Assembly (NCBI GenBank): GCA_965216225.1
Contig: CBDCFF010000022.1
Location: forward strand, 37,802 to 101,801
Length of the DNA: 64,000 bases
DNA from: 3107 sp965216225
Lineage (GTDB): Bacteria; Pseudomonadota; Alphaproteobacteria; Rhodobacterales; Rhodobacteraceae
Reading direction: 5' to 3'
Shown here: in pieces, positions 7,770 to 16,613 of the stretch
Position numbering within the stretch: position 1 is the stretch's first letter
Layout of the letters: each line of letters opens with the position of its first letter
Made by a program: the position numbers and the translations under genes
The notes under the pieces: generated by a model
The model's input: only the letters and a program-made list of their open reading frames with translations
What the model was told of the DNA's origin: nothing
Database searches by the model: none

Positions 7770-8563
7770 GAGAGTGTCCGATCCTCTGTGTATCTGTGAT
7801 CTGTACCATGCTTTGAGAGAGGAGCCATGACGATGACGATATCCAGGGAACTTCTGGACGAACTTCTGGAAGGCTGCGAGCGGCCTGAAGACCTGCCTGG
7901 CGATACCGGGCTGCTGAAAGAGCTCAAGATCAAACTGATGGAGCGGATGCTTGGGGCCGAACTGACCGCGCATCCGGGCTATGAAGACGGCAAGGATGCA
8001 CCTCCGGGTCAGTCCAATCGTCGCACCGGCACAGCCGGCAAGCGCCTGAAGGGCCAGATCGGCGAGGCGCCGATTTCCGTGCCCCGTGATCGGGATGGCA
8101 GTTTTGAACCGGAACTGGTGAAGAAGGGCCAGACCCGGATCGACGGGATGGATGACAGGATCATCGGCCTCTATGCCGCCGGACGAGAGTGTCCGCGACA
8201 TCCGCGCCCATCTTGAGGATATCTACGCTCTGCTGGTCTCGCCGGATTTGATCAGCCGCGTCACCGACGCCGTGCACGACGAGGTGCGCGACTGGCAAAG
8301 CCGGGCGCTGGAGCGGATGTATCCGATCGTGATCTTCGACGCGCTGCGGGTGAAGATCCGCGACGCCGACAGCCGCATGGTGAAGAACAAGGCCGTCTAC
8401 ATCGCCCTGGGGGTCAGCCGGGACGGCGTGCGCGAGGTCCTGGGCCTGTGGATCGCTGATAACGAGGGGGCCAAATTCTGGTTGTCGGTGATGAACGAGC
8501 TGAAGAACCGAGGTGTCCAGAACATTCTGATCGCCGTCGTTGACGGGCTCAAAGGCTTCCCGG
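7770..8563 (+). mobile_element. IS256-family copy A, 3' truncated
   Basis: Begins with the end sequence GAGAGTGTCCGATCCTCTG, shared with copy B, and runs through about two thirds of a mutator-type transposase gene. It stops at GLKGFP where copy B begins. The missing 3' part is not found on the far side of copy B. Confidence 0.85.
7827..8562 (+). pseudogene. IS256-family transposase, frameshifted and truncated
   Basis: Starts MTMTISRELLDELLEG behind GAGAGAGGAGCC and reads through the mutator N-terminal domain (PGYEDGKDAPPGQSNRR) to YAAGRECP, then stops at 8216. The expected sequence ESVRDIRAHLEDIY continues in the next frame. The shift lies at GGACGAGAGTGTCCG near 8180. The frame then covers VIFDALRVKIRD and the second Asp in ILIAVVDGLKG before truncation. 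Copy B has the same shift. Confidence 0.88.
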
Positions 8564-8620
8564 GAGAGTGTCCGCTCCTCTGTGTATCTGTGATCTGTAC
8601 CATGCTTTGAGAGAGGAGCC

Positions 8621-8738
8621 ATGACGATGACGATATCCAGGGAACTTCTGGACGAACTTCTGGAAGGCTGCGAGCGGCCTGAAGACCTGCCTGGCGATAC
8701 CGGGCTGCTGAAAGAGCTCAGGATCAAACTGATGGAGC
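8621..8738 (+). pseudogene. 5' fragment of IS256 copy B transposase
   Basis: The first 39 codons (MTMTISRELL to KLMER) of the same mutator transposase as copy A, interrupted by IS66. The rest continues at 11171. Confidence 0.9.
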
Positions 8739-8784
8739 GTGACCGTTCGGTGAAGGAGCCCTGGCGTACTGCCGGTCGTCCCGG

Positions 8785-10302
8785 TTACGCTGCTGATGCA
8801 GCGTAACGCCAGGGCATCAGCTCGTCCAGCCGAGTGATCTTGTGATCCGCGATGCGGGCGAGAACCCATGTGAGCCAGGCTTGTGGATCGACTTTATCAA
8901 GCTTTGCCGTTTCGATCAGGGTGTAGGCGATGGCCATGGCTTTGCCACCGCCCTCGGAACCGGCGAACATCCAATTTTTGCGACCTATGGCGACAGGTTT
9001 TATAGCGCGTTCGGCGATGTTGTTGTCCGCTTCCAGAAAGCCATGGTTCAAATAACCGCGTGCCTTTGGCAAACGACCAAGGGCATAACGGATCGCCTGG
9101 GCCAGAGGCGACTTGCCAGATATATTTGGCACCTGCGCGTGTAACCAGGTCTCAAGTTCATCGAAGATCGGTTTTGCCTTTTCCTGACGGATGGCAACGC
9201 GCTCTTCAGACGGTTTGCCACGCGCCTCTTTCTCGACGGCATGGAGTTCCGCGGTCCGGCGGAGGGCTTCTTCGGCAATCGATGAGCCTTGCGCGGCAAA
9301 GATGTCTACAAACTTGCGTCTGACGTGCGCCAAACAAGCCATCTCCTGGGCCTTGTCCTCACCGAATACCCCGTTGAAGCCGGAATACCCGTCCGCATGG
9401 ACCCAGCCTTTGTAGCCGGAGAGATGTGAGACGGGATGTTCGCCCTTGCGATCAATCGTGAACTGATACCACGCGCAGGGCGGTGATGATCCAGACCATG
9501 GTCGTTCATCGCGAACACAGGTCCGGACACGGGCGGTCCTGGTCTTCTTGTTGCCGGGGGCCTGCATTTTAACAGGCGTATCATCAGCGAAGATGGCCGC
9601 GCCTCGGCGGACCATTCGGCCAATGGTGTCAGCCAGAGGTTCCAGAAGCGCGGTGGAGCCGCCAACCCAATTGGTCAGAGTTGATCGATCAAGATCAACG
9701 CCTTCACGGGCGTATATTTGCGACTGACGGTAGAGCGGCAGGTGGTCCGCGTATTTGCTGACCAACACGTGCGCCAGCAGCCCCGGTCCCGGGCGGCCAC
9801 GTTCGATCGGGCGCGATGGCAGCGGCGATTGGACAATGGCCTCGCAACAGGAACAGGCCATACGCGGACGCACGATCCGGTTCACGACAAAACGCCCCGG
9901 TTTGTATTCCAACTCCTCGGTCACGTCCTCACCGAGCCTCTTCAACGCCCCACCGCAACGTCGGCAGTCCTCGCCCGGCGACAAGACCTCTTCGTGCCGG
10001 TCCGGATGATCGGGCAAGGGCTTGCGGCTGTGCCGGCGGGCCGGTTTGTCCGTTTCAGGCGTTGGAGCAGGCGCCGCCTGTTCTCCAGCGGCTTCGGCAA
10101 TCGCCTCATCTTCCCGGAAGACCAGATTGAACTGGTAGAGGCTTTCTGATTTCGATCCAAACCGGTGCCGGTCATGCCCCGCCAGTTGGTGTTGGAGTTG
10201 TTCCACCTTCAGGGTCAGCGCCTTGACTTCATCGGCCGGAAGCCGGTTCACTGCCCGCAGTTCCGCAGGATCATCCGGGGCTGTGTCGAGGTCCTTCAGC
10301 AT
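8785..10302 (-). CDS. tnpC: IS66 transposase TnpC (copy 1)
   Basis: A 505-residue IS66 DDE transposase. It has an N-terminal leucine-rich coiled coil (VKALTLKVEQLQHQLAGHDRHRFGSKSE), a zinc-finger-like CRRCGGAL segment, then the DDE core with FADDTPVKMQAPG, VHADGYSGFNG and the Glu in FLEADNNIAERAIKP. It ends TRLDELMPWRYAASAA, the normal family C-terminus. It differs from copy 2 at scattered residues (for example VCVRDERPW against VWTYVRDERPW). Confidence 0.95.
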   Translation of the reverse strand: MLKDLDTAPDDPAELRAVNRLPADEVKALTLKVEQLQHQLAGHDRHRFGSKSESLYQFNLVFREDEAIAEAAGEQAAPAPTPETDKPARRHSRKPLPDHPDRHEEVLSPGEDCRRCGGALKRLGEDVTEELEYKPGRFVVNRIVRPRMACSCCEAIVQSPLPSRPIERGRPGPGLLAHVLVSKYADHLPLYRQSQIYAREGVDLDRSTLTNWVGGSTALLEPLADTIGRMVRRGAAIFADDTPVKMQAPGNKKTRTARVRTCVRDERPWSGSSPPCAWYQFTIDRKGEHPVSHLSGYKGWVHADGYSGFNGVFGEDKAQEMACLAHVRRKFVDIFAAQGSSIAEEALRRTAELHAVEKEARGKPSEERVAIRQEKAKPIFDELETWLHAQVPNISGKSPLAQAIRYALGRLPKARGYLNHGFLEADNNIAERAIKPVAIGRKNWMFAGSEGGGKAMAIAYTLIETAKLDKVDPQAWLTWVLARIADHKITRLDELMPWRYAASAA

Positions 10303-10720
10303 CGCCGATCCTATACCGGATCAGCATTCCGGGGTGAACCCCGAAAGCGCGCAAAGCCTCGTATTCATTGACCTGTCCTACGCTCAACGGTCTCCAGGTT
10401 TTACGGGGCATCCGCCAGTCAATCCCCTCCAACAGCATTGAGAGCTGCGCGGGTGTGACGCTGATCTTGCCGTCCTTTGCAGCGGGCCGGACAAACCGCC
10501 CTTTCTCCAACCGCTTCGAAAACAGGCACGCGCCCTGGCAATCCCACCAGATGATCTTCAACAGATCGCCGCGCCGCCCCCGGAACACGAACAGGTGGCC
10601 GGAATACGGGTCTTCGGCCAAAACCTTCTCGGCCTGGGCCGCCAGCGTATTGAACCCTCGCCGCATGTCCGTGACACCCGCCGACAGCCACACCCGCGTG
10701 TTGCTCGGCACCGGGATCAA
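10271..10720 (-). CDS. tnpB: IS66 accessory protein TnpB (copy 1), stop codon lost
   Basis: The normal IS66 TnpB core (SNTRVWLSAGVTDMRRGFNTLAAQ...SGHLFVFRGRRGDLLKIIWWDCQG) fills the first 115 residues. Copy 2 stops there with TAG after RPLSVG. In this copy the stop reads CAG, so translation would run 34 residues further and overlap the start of tnpC by 32 bp. TnpB is needed for IS66 transposition; the effect of the tail is unknown. It begins with an alternative start overlapping the tnpA stop. Confidence 0.88.
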   Translation of the reverse strand: MIPVPSNTRVWLSAGVTDMRRGFNTLAAQAEKVLAEDPYSGHLFVFRGRRGDLLKIIWWDCQGACLFSKRLEKGRFVRPAAKDGKISVTPAQLSMLLEGIDWRMPRKTWRPLSVGQVNEYEALRAFGVHPGMLIRYRIGDAEGPRHSPG

Positions 10721-11085
10721 GACATCAGCCCCTTCAGCAGCCGCGCCGGCACATCAGGATCGAACCCACCCCCGGCGCTGATCCGGTGACCGCCAGCCAA
10801 CTCAATCTCGATACGGCCACCGAAGGCGACGGGACCGGATGGCTGCGCCGGGACCGGATGTGAAGCAGCCGGAGAAATCTCAACCGGCAGAAACACGGAT
10901 CCAGCTACGACCTCGGTGAAATCCGGCGCAAAACGCGGGTCCTTCAGCCATTTGAAGATCAGATTGGCGTTCATCGCGTAGCGCCGCGCAACCTGAGCCA
11001 CAGAAACACCCGGCGCGGCAGTCTGCAGGCAGATCGAACGCTTCTCGTCGTCCCACCAAATTCGCTTCTTGCGACTGCCAGCCAT
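10717..11085 (-). CDS. tnpA: IS66 TnpA (copy 1)
   Basis: A small helix-turn-helix protein (MAGSRKKRIWWDDEKRSICLQTAAPGVSVAQVARRYAMNANLIFKWLKD), standard for IS66 OrfA. The ATG at 11085 has GAGG upstream and follows a near-perfect 24-bp palindrome (11100-11123) also present in copy 2. The gene overlaps tnpB by 4 bp. Confidence 0.9.
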   Translation of the reverse strand: MAGSRKKRIWWDDEKRSICLQTAAPGVSVAQVARRYAMNANLIFKWLKDPRFAPDFTEVVAGSVFLPVEISPAASHPVPAQPSGPVAFGGRIEIELAGGHRISAGGGFDPDVPARLLKGLMS

Positions 11086-11170
11086 AGAGTGCCTCATGGT
11101 GTCCACTATCGATGGTGGACACTATCGGCTCCTCCGCCCCCGCGTTAGGTCGGCTTCAACGGACGCTCAC

Positions 11171-12282
11171 GATGGAGCGGATGCTTGGGGCCGAACTGAC
11201 CGCGCATCCGGGCTATGAAGACGGCAAGGATGCACCTCCGGGTCAGTCCAATCGGCGCAACGGCACAGCCGGCAAGCGCCTGAAGGGCCAGATCGGCGAG
11301 GCACCGATTTCCGTGCCCCGTGATCGGGATGGCAGTTTTGAACCGGAACTGGTGAAGAAGGGCCAGACCCGGATCGACGGGATGGATGACAGGATCATCG
11401 GCCTCTATGCCGCCGGACGAGAGTGTCCGCGACATCCGCGCCCATCTTGAGGATATCTACGGTCTGCTGGTCTCGCCGGATTTGATCAGCCGCGTCACCG
11501 ACGCCGTGCACGACGAGGTGCGCGACTGGCAAAGCCGGGCGCTGGAGCGGATGTATCCGATCGTGATCTTCGACGCGCTGCGGGTGAATATCCGCGACGC
11601 CGACAGCCGCATGGTGAAGAACAAGGCCGTCTACATCGCCCTGGGGGTCAGCCGGGACGGCGTGCGCGAGGTCCTGGGCCTGTGGATCGCTGATAACGAG
11701 GGGGCCAAATTCTGGTTGTCGGTGATGAACGAGCTGAAGAACCGGGGTGTCCAGGACATTCTGATCGCCGTGGTGGACGGGCTCAAAGGCTTCCCGGAGG
11801 CGATCACCGCCGCCTTTGCGCAGACCACGGTGCAAACCTGCATTGTCCACCTGGTGCGCCATTCCCTGAACTTCTGCTCGTGGAAAGACCGCAAGGGAGT
11901 GGCCACTGACCTGCGCCGGATTTACAGCGCCGCCACCGCCGATCAGGCCGCCGATGAACTGGACGCGTTCGAGAAAAAATGGGCCGGTAAATACGCCTCC
12001 ATCGCCACGGCCTGGCGACGGGCATGGCAGGAAGTAATCCCGTTCTTCGCCTTCGATCCGGCGATCCGAAAGATCATCTACACCACCAACGCCATCGAGA
12101 GCCTGAACCGGGTGATCCGCAAATCAATCAAGACCCGCGGATCGTTCCCGACCGATCAGGCCGCAACAAAGCTGATCCATCTGGCCATCCGCAACTTCGG
12201 GAAAGGCGGCAGGAATGTTCGGGAATGGTTTGCAGCCCGCAACCAGTTCGCTATTATGTTCGACGAGCGCTTCAATGCGTGA
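11171..12282 (+). pseudogene. 3' portion of IS256 copy B transposase, frameshifted
   Basis: Continues from 8738 (MERMLGAELTAHPGYEDG). It breaks frame at the same GGACGAGAGTGTCCG point as copy A, then reads to the natural end DERFNA. Catalytic mutator residues are present: Asp in VIFDALRV, Asp in VVDGLKGF, and the Glu in TNAIESLNRVIRKSIK. Apart from the IS66 insertion the frameshift is its only lesion. Confidence 0.88.
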
Positions 12283-12337
12283 CTGTATTTGAAACCCCCA
12301 TGGACCGGGACACATACACAGAATTCAGGACACTCCC

Positions 12338-12835
12338 ATTTGGGCATGGCGTTGAGAACGTTTCCGGTCTTGTGAACCCAACACCGTTGTTCCGGGGTGC
12401 TGCCGAAGACTTCGCGCAGCGCCGCCCGTAACCCTTGGGGCGCCGTCGCCAATGGCCAGATCGGGGGCGTGGGACAGCCCGCGACGCTTGAGATCGAGCA
12501 GCAACTCGCGCCAACTCTGCGTGCTTTCACGGTAGCCGACTGCCTGCTTCGGTGAGGCCCGGAACCTCCTTGCGGCCCCACTCATCCGCGCCGATCAGCA
12601 CCAGAACGCATTGTTTCTGCTCTTCCATACGCGGTTGGAAATAGACACCATCGGCCCGGACATAGACGAAACGCCGGGCACTGAGATCGCGGCGCTGCCA
12701 GCGTTCATACTCCGCCCCCCAGTCCGCTTTCAATCGCGAGATGGTGCTCGATGAAAGCCCTGCCGCGTTCGGCCCCAACAGCGCCCCAGGAGCCTCCTGA
12801 AAGTCGCCCGTGGAAATGCCCTTGTCTATTGGATT
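12338..12835 (-). pseudogene. Remnant of a second IS256-type transposase (ISe), middle part
   Basis: Minus-strand fragments GISTGDFQEAPGALLGPNAAG, ERWQRRDLSARRFVYVRADGV and RESTQSWRELLLDLKRRGL...APDLAIGDGA belong to a mutator transposase of a different clade from copies A and B. Several frameshifts separate them. The C-terminal third is cut off at 12337 by IS256-B. The N-terminal part lies beyond the IS110 element at 16614. Confidence 0.85.
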
Positions 12836-12846
12836 TCCCAGGCATT

Positions 12847-12904
12847 CGTATCCGTGCGATACGGATGCCACCCCTCGGGCCGCTGCAGCGGCCCGAGGGG
12901 TGGC
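12847..12904. ncRNA. Structured left end of IS110, candidate bridge RNA region
   Basis: A 6-bp hairpin ATCCGT-GCGAT-ACGGAT (12850-12866) is followed at once by a perfect 38-bp palindrome (12867-12904, centre GCTG/CAGC). IS110-group elements encode a bridge RNA in a long left end upstream of the recombinase, and this region has the right place and size. Whether it is an RNA or a palindromic binding site cannot be told from the sequence alone. Confidence 0.45.
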
Positions 12905-13043
12905 GGGGGATGGATCGATGATGCCCTGGTCTTTGAGGACCGTTCTCAAGATGGATCACCCCCGCCCTTTTGATGAACCCGAACAGATAGTGGAGGAGGG
13001 AACACCCCTGCCTCGTATGACAAGAACGGGAGACGAAAAGGTC

Positions 13044-13936
13044 ATGAATGATACCATCGGCATCGACATCTCGAAAGATCATCTCGACACCCATCGCCTG
13101 AGCGATGGCAAGGCGAAACGCTTCACCAACGACCGGACAGGACTGAAGACGCTGAAGAACTGGATCGGCCCGCAGTGCTGCCGCGTCGTCTACGAGCCTG
13201 CAGGACGCTATCATCGCGATCTGGAGGCCCGCCTTTCAAAGACGGCTCACGCCATGGTCAAGGTGAACCCCAAACGCGCCCGCCGCTTCGCCGAAGCGGT
13301 CGGCCAGTCCGCCAAAACTGACCGGATCGATGCGGAACTGCTGGCCCGCATGGGGGCGATGCTTGACCTGAAGGCTTCACCGTTGCGCGATGAACCCATG
13401 AACGATCTGCGGGAGGTGCATGTCGCCCGGAGCGCTCTCATCAAGGACCAGACTGCCTGCCGGAACCGGCTCTGCGGTGCGCGCAACACACTCGTCAAGG
13501 CGCAACTGAAAACCAGGATGCGCCAGATTGCAAAGCAACTTGCCCAACTCGATGCCGAGTTGAAGAAGCGTATCCGCGAGGATGCAAAGCTTGCCAGACA
13601 GTTCGAGATCCTGCGGTCGATCCCCTGCCGTCGCAATACTCATCGAAATGCCGGAGATCGGAACCTTGACGCCCAAGCAGGCCGCCGCGCTTGCGGGCCT
13701 GGCTCCCTTCGTGCGCAAGTCCGGCAAATGGACAGCCAGAGCGAAAATCGGAGGCGGACGAGCCGGGCTTCGCCAGGCGCTCTACATGCCCGCCCTCGTC
13801 GCAGCGCGCTGCAATTCCCAACTCACCTGCGTCTACAAGGCTTTGCGTCAAAAGGGCAAGAAAGCCAAGGTCGCCCTTGTGGCAATCATGCGCAAGCTCA
13901 TCATCCTCGCAAATACCTTGATCCGCGAAAACCGCC
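13044..13936 (+). pseudogene. IS110-family transposase, internal deletion and interrupted 3' end
   Basis: The DEDD RuvC-like domain is present (MNDTIGIDISKDHLDTHRL, VVYEPAGRYHRDLE, AKTDRIDAELLARMG). Near 13627 the sequence jumps from LRSIP to AVAILIEMPEIGTL with loss of frame, removing the conserved GIG segment at the start of the serine-containing Transposase_20 domain. The frame then continues to LIRENR, where ISa-2 enters. The final codons QWSKIKP and stop lie at 16582-16604. The protein is non-functional. Confidence 0.9.
13931..13936 (+). repeat. 6-bp target duplication of ISa-2 (left)
   Basis: ACCGCC, repeated at 16576-16581 on the other side of ISa-2. This is a normal IS21-size duplication, unlike that of ISa-1. 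Confidence 0.85.
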
Positions 13937-14064
13937 TGTAGCGCGACAATCAAGATGAGAAGTGCGCGTCAATCAGGATGAGAATCCTTGGTCGCGACGT
14001 TTGGGACGATGCCGGGCTTTTGTGCCGCGATCAAGGGGTTTGTTTTTTTGATTGTCGCGGAGCG

Positions 14065-14874
14065 TCAATCAGCTTTGGTGTTTTCCGGTGTGGCTTTTTG
14101 TGCAGGCCTTCCCGGCCCCTTTGCCTTTTGTGCTGCTCTTCGCCGGTAGCTTTCGACATTCATCTCGAAGATGGTTGCGTGGTGCACGAGCCTGTCGACG
14201 GCGGCCAATGTCATGGCCGGGTCTGGAAAAATCGCATTCCACTCCCCGAAGGGCTGGTTGGCCGTGATCAACATTGAGCGGCGTTCATATCTCGCGCTGA
14301 TGAGTTCGAAGAGCACACTGGTTTCAGCCTGATCCTTGGTGACGTAGGTGATGTCATCGAGGATCAGCAGATGGAATTTGTCGAGCTTTGCAATGGCACT
14401 TTCGAGGACGAGATCGCGGCGGGCCTGTTGGAGTTTCTGGACCAGATCGGTGGTGCGGCTGAATAGGACGCGGTAGCCTTGCTCGACAAGGGCGAGCCCG
14501 ATGGCTGAGCCGAGATGTGATTTGCCCACACCTGGCGGCCCAAACAGCAGGATGTTGCCGCCCTTTCCGATCCAGCTGTCGCCAGCGGTGATCGCACTGA
14601 CATGGGCCTTGGACAGCATGGGGACGGCTGTGAAGTCGAAGGTGTCGATCGTTTTTCCGGGCAACAGGCGTGCCTGTGCGAGATGTCGCTCGATACGACG
14701 GCGATCTCGTTCAGCCAGTTCATGCTCCACCAGGGTGCTGAGCATCCGAGCGGCGGGCCAGCCTTCCTTGTCGGCTTGTTCCGCAAAGCGCGGCCATAGC
14801 GCCTTGATGGCTGGCAAGCGCAATTCGGTCAGAGCCAAGGTTAGGCGGGCGGTATCGGTCTGGGGCGATGTCAT
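14065..14874 (-). CDS. istB: IS21-family AAA+ helper IstB (ISa-2)
   Basis: Protein identical to the ISa-1 IstB (269 residues, Walker A GPPGVGKS, Walker B LLILDDITY). It overlaps istA by 4 bp. Confidence 0.95.
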   Translation of the reverse strand: MTSPQTDTARLTLALTELRLPAIKALWPRFAEQADKEGWPAARMLSTLVEHELAERDRRRIERHLAQARLLPGKTIDTFDFTAVPMLSKAHVSAITAGDSWIGKGGNILLFGPPGVGKSHLGSAIGLALVEQGYRVLFSRTTDLVQKLQQARRDLVLESAIAKLDKFHLLILDDITYVTKDQAETSVLFELISARYERRSMLITANQPFGEWNAIFPDPAMTLAAVDRLVHHATIFEMNVESYRRRAAQKAKGPGRPAQKATPENTKAD

Positions 14875-16391
14875 GCTGTCACCTCCTGAGCGGATGGCGT
14901 ACCGCCGACCAACTGGTCGTAAGATGACAGGTCGGCCAGTTGCACCGCGACTTGGGGGAGTGCGTCTTGTGATGGGCTAAACACTGCGCGTAGGGCCGCC
15001 ATGTCAGGCGGGCGCTTCTGGCGAAGGTCCTCCTCAAGCTGCGCTGCCAATTCAGCCTCGCAGCCCCGCTCGTGTGCCAGCGCCAGAAGATCGACAACCA
15101 TGCGACACGCCGCCTTCTCACTGGTCTGCTCCAGCAGGAATGCGAACATGTTACGGAACGCCCGGCGCGGGAATAGCTGATCCCGATAGACCAGCCCCAT
15201 CAGCGCCATGGGCTTTTTGCGCAAGGAGTGGATGACGTGGTGGTAATTGACCACGTGCCCATGGCTCCCGGTGCTCGAGGCTCGTCCGCGTGTCAGCGTT
15301 AGCAGGGCAGAGCTTCCCAGGAACAGCTCCAACCGATCATCGTAGAGCCGAACCCGCAGCTGATGCCCGATCAACCGGGATGGCACGGTGTAGAACACCT
15401 TGCGCAAGGTGAAGCCCCCGGAGGAAGTGACGCGCAACGTGATCTCCTCGTAATCCGTGGTCCGCCGCGTCGGCAAAGGTCTGAGGCTCGCACGTTCCGC
15501 ATCGATACGCTTGGCATTGCGGGCGTTGATCCGGCCCACGATCTCGTCGATGAAGCGACGATAATCTTGCAAGCTTTCGAAGTCGCGCGACCCACGCATG
15601 ACCAGCGCGTCCTCAATGGTGCGCTTCAGATGCCCATTGGGGCTCTCGATGGAACCGTTCTCGTGTGCGACGCCCTTGTTGTTGCGCGTCGGCGTCATTC
15701 CATAATGGTTGCACAGGGCGTCGAAGCGGTCGGTTAGATCGGCCCGGGATGACTTATCCAGGTTCTTGAAGGCCGCCGACAGGCTGTCAGTTCTATGATT
15801 GTGTGGCACGCCGCCGAGCGTCCAGAGGGCGTTCTGCAATCCCTCAGCCAGCGCCACATAGCTTTCGCCGCCCAGCACGACGTGGGCGTGCTGAAACCCG
15901 CTATAGGCAAGCCGGAAGTGATACAGTCGATGGCCCAGTGCCTCACCGGCAATGGTCACACCCAACTTGCCCATGGCGGTGAAATCCGACAGGCCCATTT
16001 TGCCCGGTGTGTGGGTCTGCCGGAAAATGACGTCCTGTTCAGGGCCGTGTTCCGCATTCCAGGCGCGTATCCGTCGCTCCGGAGTCCGTCGGATGCCCGT
16101 ACCCAGATCAGAATGCCGACGCAGAAGCTCCTCGTAAACCGCCACAGGTCGGATCCCCGGTGAGGACCGCAGAAGCGGCACGACCTCCGCATCAAAAATG
16201 TCCGCCAGCGGGTCCGGACGCCGCCGGCCGCGAGGGGCCTTCTTCTGTGATGGTAAAATTGGGTCAGCTTGCAGCCGATAGCCCGTTGCCTGGCTGATCC
16301 CCGCCTTGGCAGCGGCAACGGCAACGGAATGGGTCGATCTGAGCGTCATGAAGAGCCTCATTTGTTGGTCAGTGACATGACAGCCCGGCAT
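14871..16391 (-). CDS. istA: IS21-family transposase IstA (ISa-2)
   Basis: Same 506-residue DDE transposase as in ISa-1, start ATG at 16391. It carries Gln at the PSQKKAP site (Arg in ISa-1) but shares Arg at HNHRTDS with ISa-1. All catalytic residues are retained, so it is presumed active. Confidence 0.95.
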   Translation of the reverse strand: MPGCHVTDQQMRLFMTLRSTHSVAVAAAKAGISQATGYRLQADPILPSQKKAPRGRRRPDPLADIFDAEVVPLLRSSPGIRPVAVYEELLRRHSDLGTGIRRTPERRIRAWNAEHGPEQDVIFRQTHTPGKMGLSDFTAMGKLGVTIAGEALGHRLYHFRLAYSGFQHAHVVLGGESYVALAEGLQNALWTLGGVPHNHRTDSLSAAFKNLDKSSRADLTDRFDALCNHYGMTPTRNNKGVAHENGSIESPNGHLKRTIEDALVMRGSRDFESLQDYRRFIDEIVGRINARNAKRIDAERASLRPLPTRRTTDYEEITLRVTSSGGFTLRKVFYTVPSRLIGHQLRVRLYDDRLELFLGSSALLTLTRGRASSTGSHGHVVNYHHVIHSLRKKPMALMGLVYRDQLFPRRAFRNMFAFLLEQTSEKAACRMVVDLLALAHERGCEAELAAQLEEDLRQKRPPDMAALRAVFSPSQDALPQVAVQLADLSSYDQLVGGTPSAQEVTA

Positions 16392-16581
16392 GAACGATCC
16401 CCTTGCACAGAAAATCATTCCTTATCCGAGCCGGCCACAACCGTCAGGCCCGCCCCAAAAGGGCAAAACGCGTGTGCGGGGCCTCCCCAGTCGGGCTACG
16501 CCCTCCCTGCGAGCCCCCGCACACGCGTTCTCATCCTGATTGACGCTGGATTCTCACCTTGTTTGTCGCGCAGCAACCGCC

Positions 16582-16604
16582 AGTGGTCCAAAATCAAACC
16601 TTGA
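16582..16604 (+). pseudogene. Last codons of the IS110 transposase gene
   Basis: Reads QWSKIKP then TGA, in phase with LIRENR at 13919-13936 once ISa-2 and one ACCGCC copy are removed. About nine bases later the IS110 element ends at the CTTG junction with ISe. Confidence 0.8.
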
Positions 16605-16613
16605 CCAAGACAG

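Larger units (their letters stand above)
8739..11170 (-). mobile_element. IS66-A copy 1, complete IS66-family element
   Basis: 2432 bp with ends GTGACCGTTCGGTGAAGG and GTGAGCGTCCGTTGAAG as imperfect inverted repeats, and an 8-bp target duplication typical of IS66. It carries tnpA, tnpB and tnpC in order on the minus strand. A second copy of identical length lies in the opposite orientation at 60973-63404, so recombination between the two could invert about 50 kb. Confidence 0.95.
8564..12337 (+). mobile_element. IS256-family copy B, split by IS66
   Basis: Left end GGAGAGTGTCCGCTCCTCTG at 8564; right end CAGGACACTCCC to 12337, a matching inverted repeat. An IS66 element (8739-11170) is inserted with a clean 8-bp duplication GATGGAGC (8731-8738 and 11171-11178). 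Removing it restores a full-length element, except for the internal frameshift shared with copy A. Confidence 0.9.
13937..16575 (-). mobile_element. ISa-2, complete IS21-family element
   Basis: Same element as ISa-1 in reverse, one base longer because of an extra T in a homopolymer near 14041. Ends are TGTAGCGCGACAATC and GTCGCGCAGCA. Inserted at the 3' end of the IS110 transposase gene with ACCGCC duplicated. Confidence 0.95.
12836..16613 (+). mobile_element. IS110-family element with ISa-2 inserted
   Basis: Inserted between the LPWLSLK and GISTGDF codons of ISe with CTTG at both junctions (left 12831-12835 area, right 16614 on). That fits the short core duplication and lack of inverted repeats of IS110 elements. 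It has a roughly 200-bp non-coding left end rich in secondary structure, a transposase gene, and only about nine bases after the stop. ISa-2 (13937-16575) interrupts the last codons with a 6-bp duplication ACCGCC. Confidence 0.82.

Noticed and set aside
13978..14277. Frames such as MRVNQDENPW or MRILGRDVWDD at ISa ends (also 4298, 26669, 47364)
   Set aside because: They are antisense to istB and repeat with every ISa copy; they are shadows, not genes.
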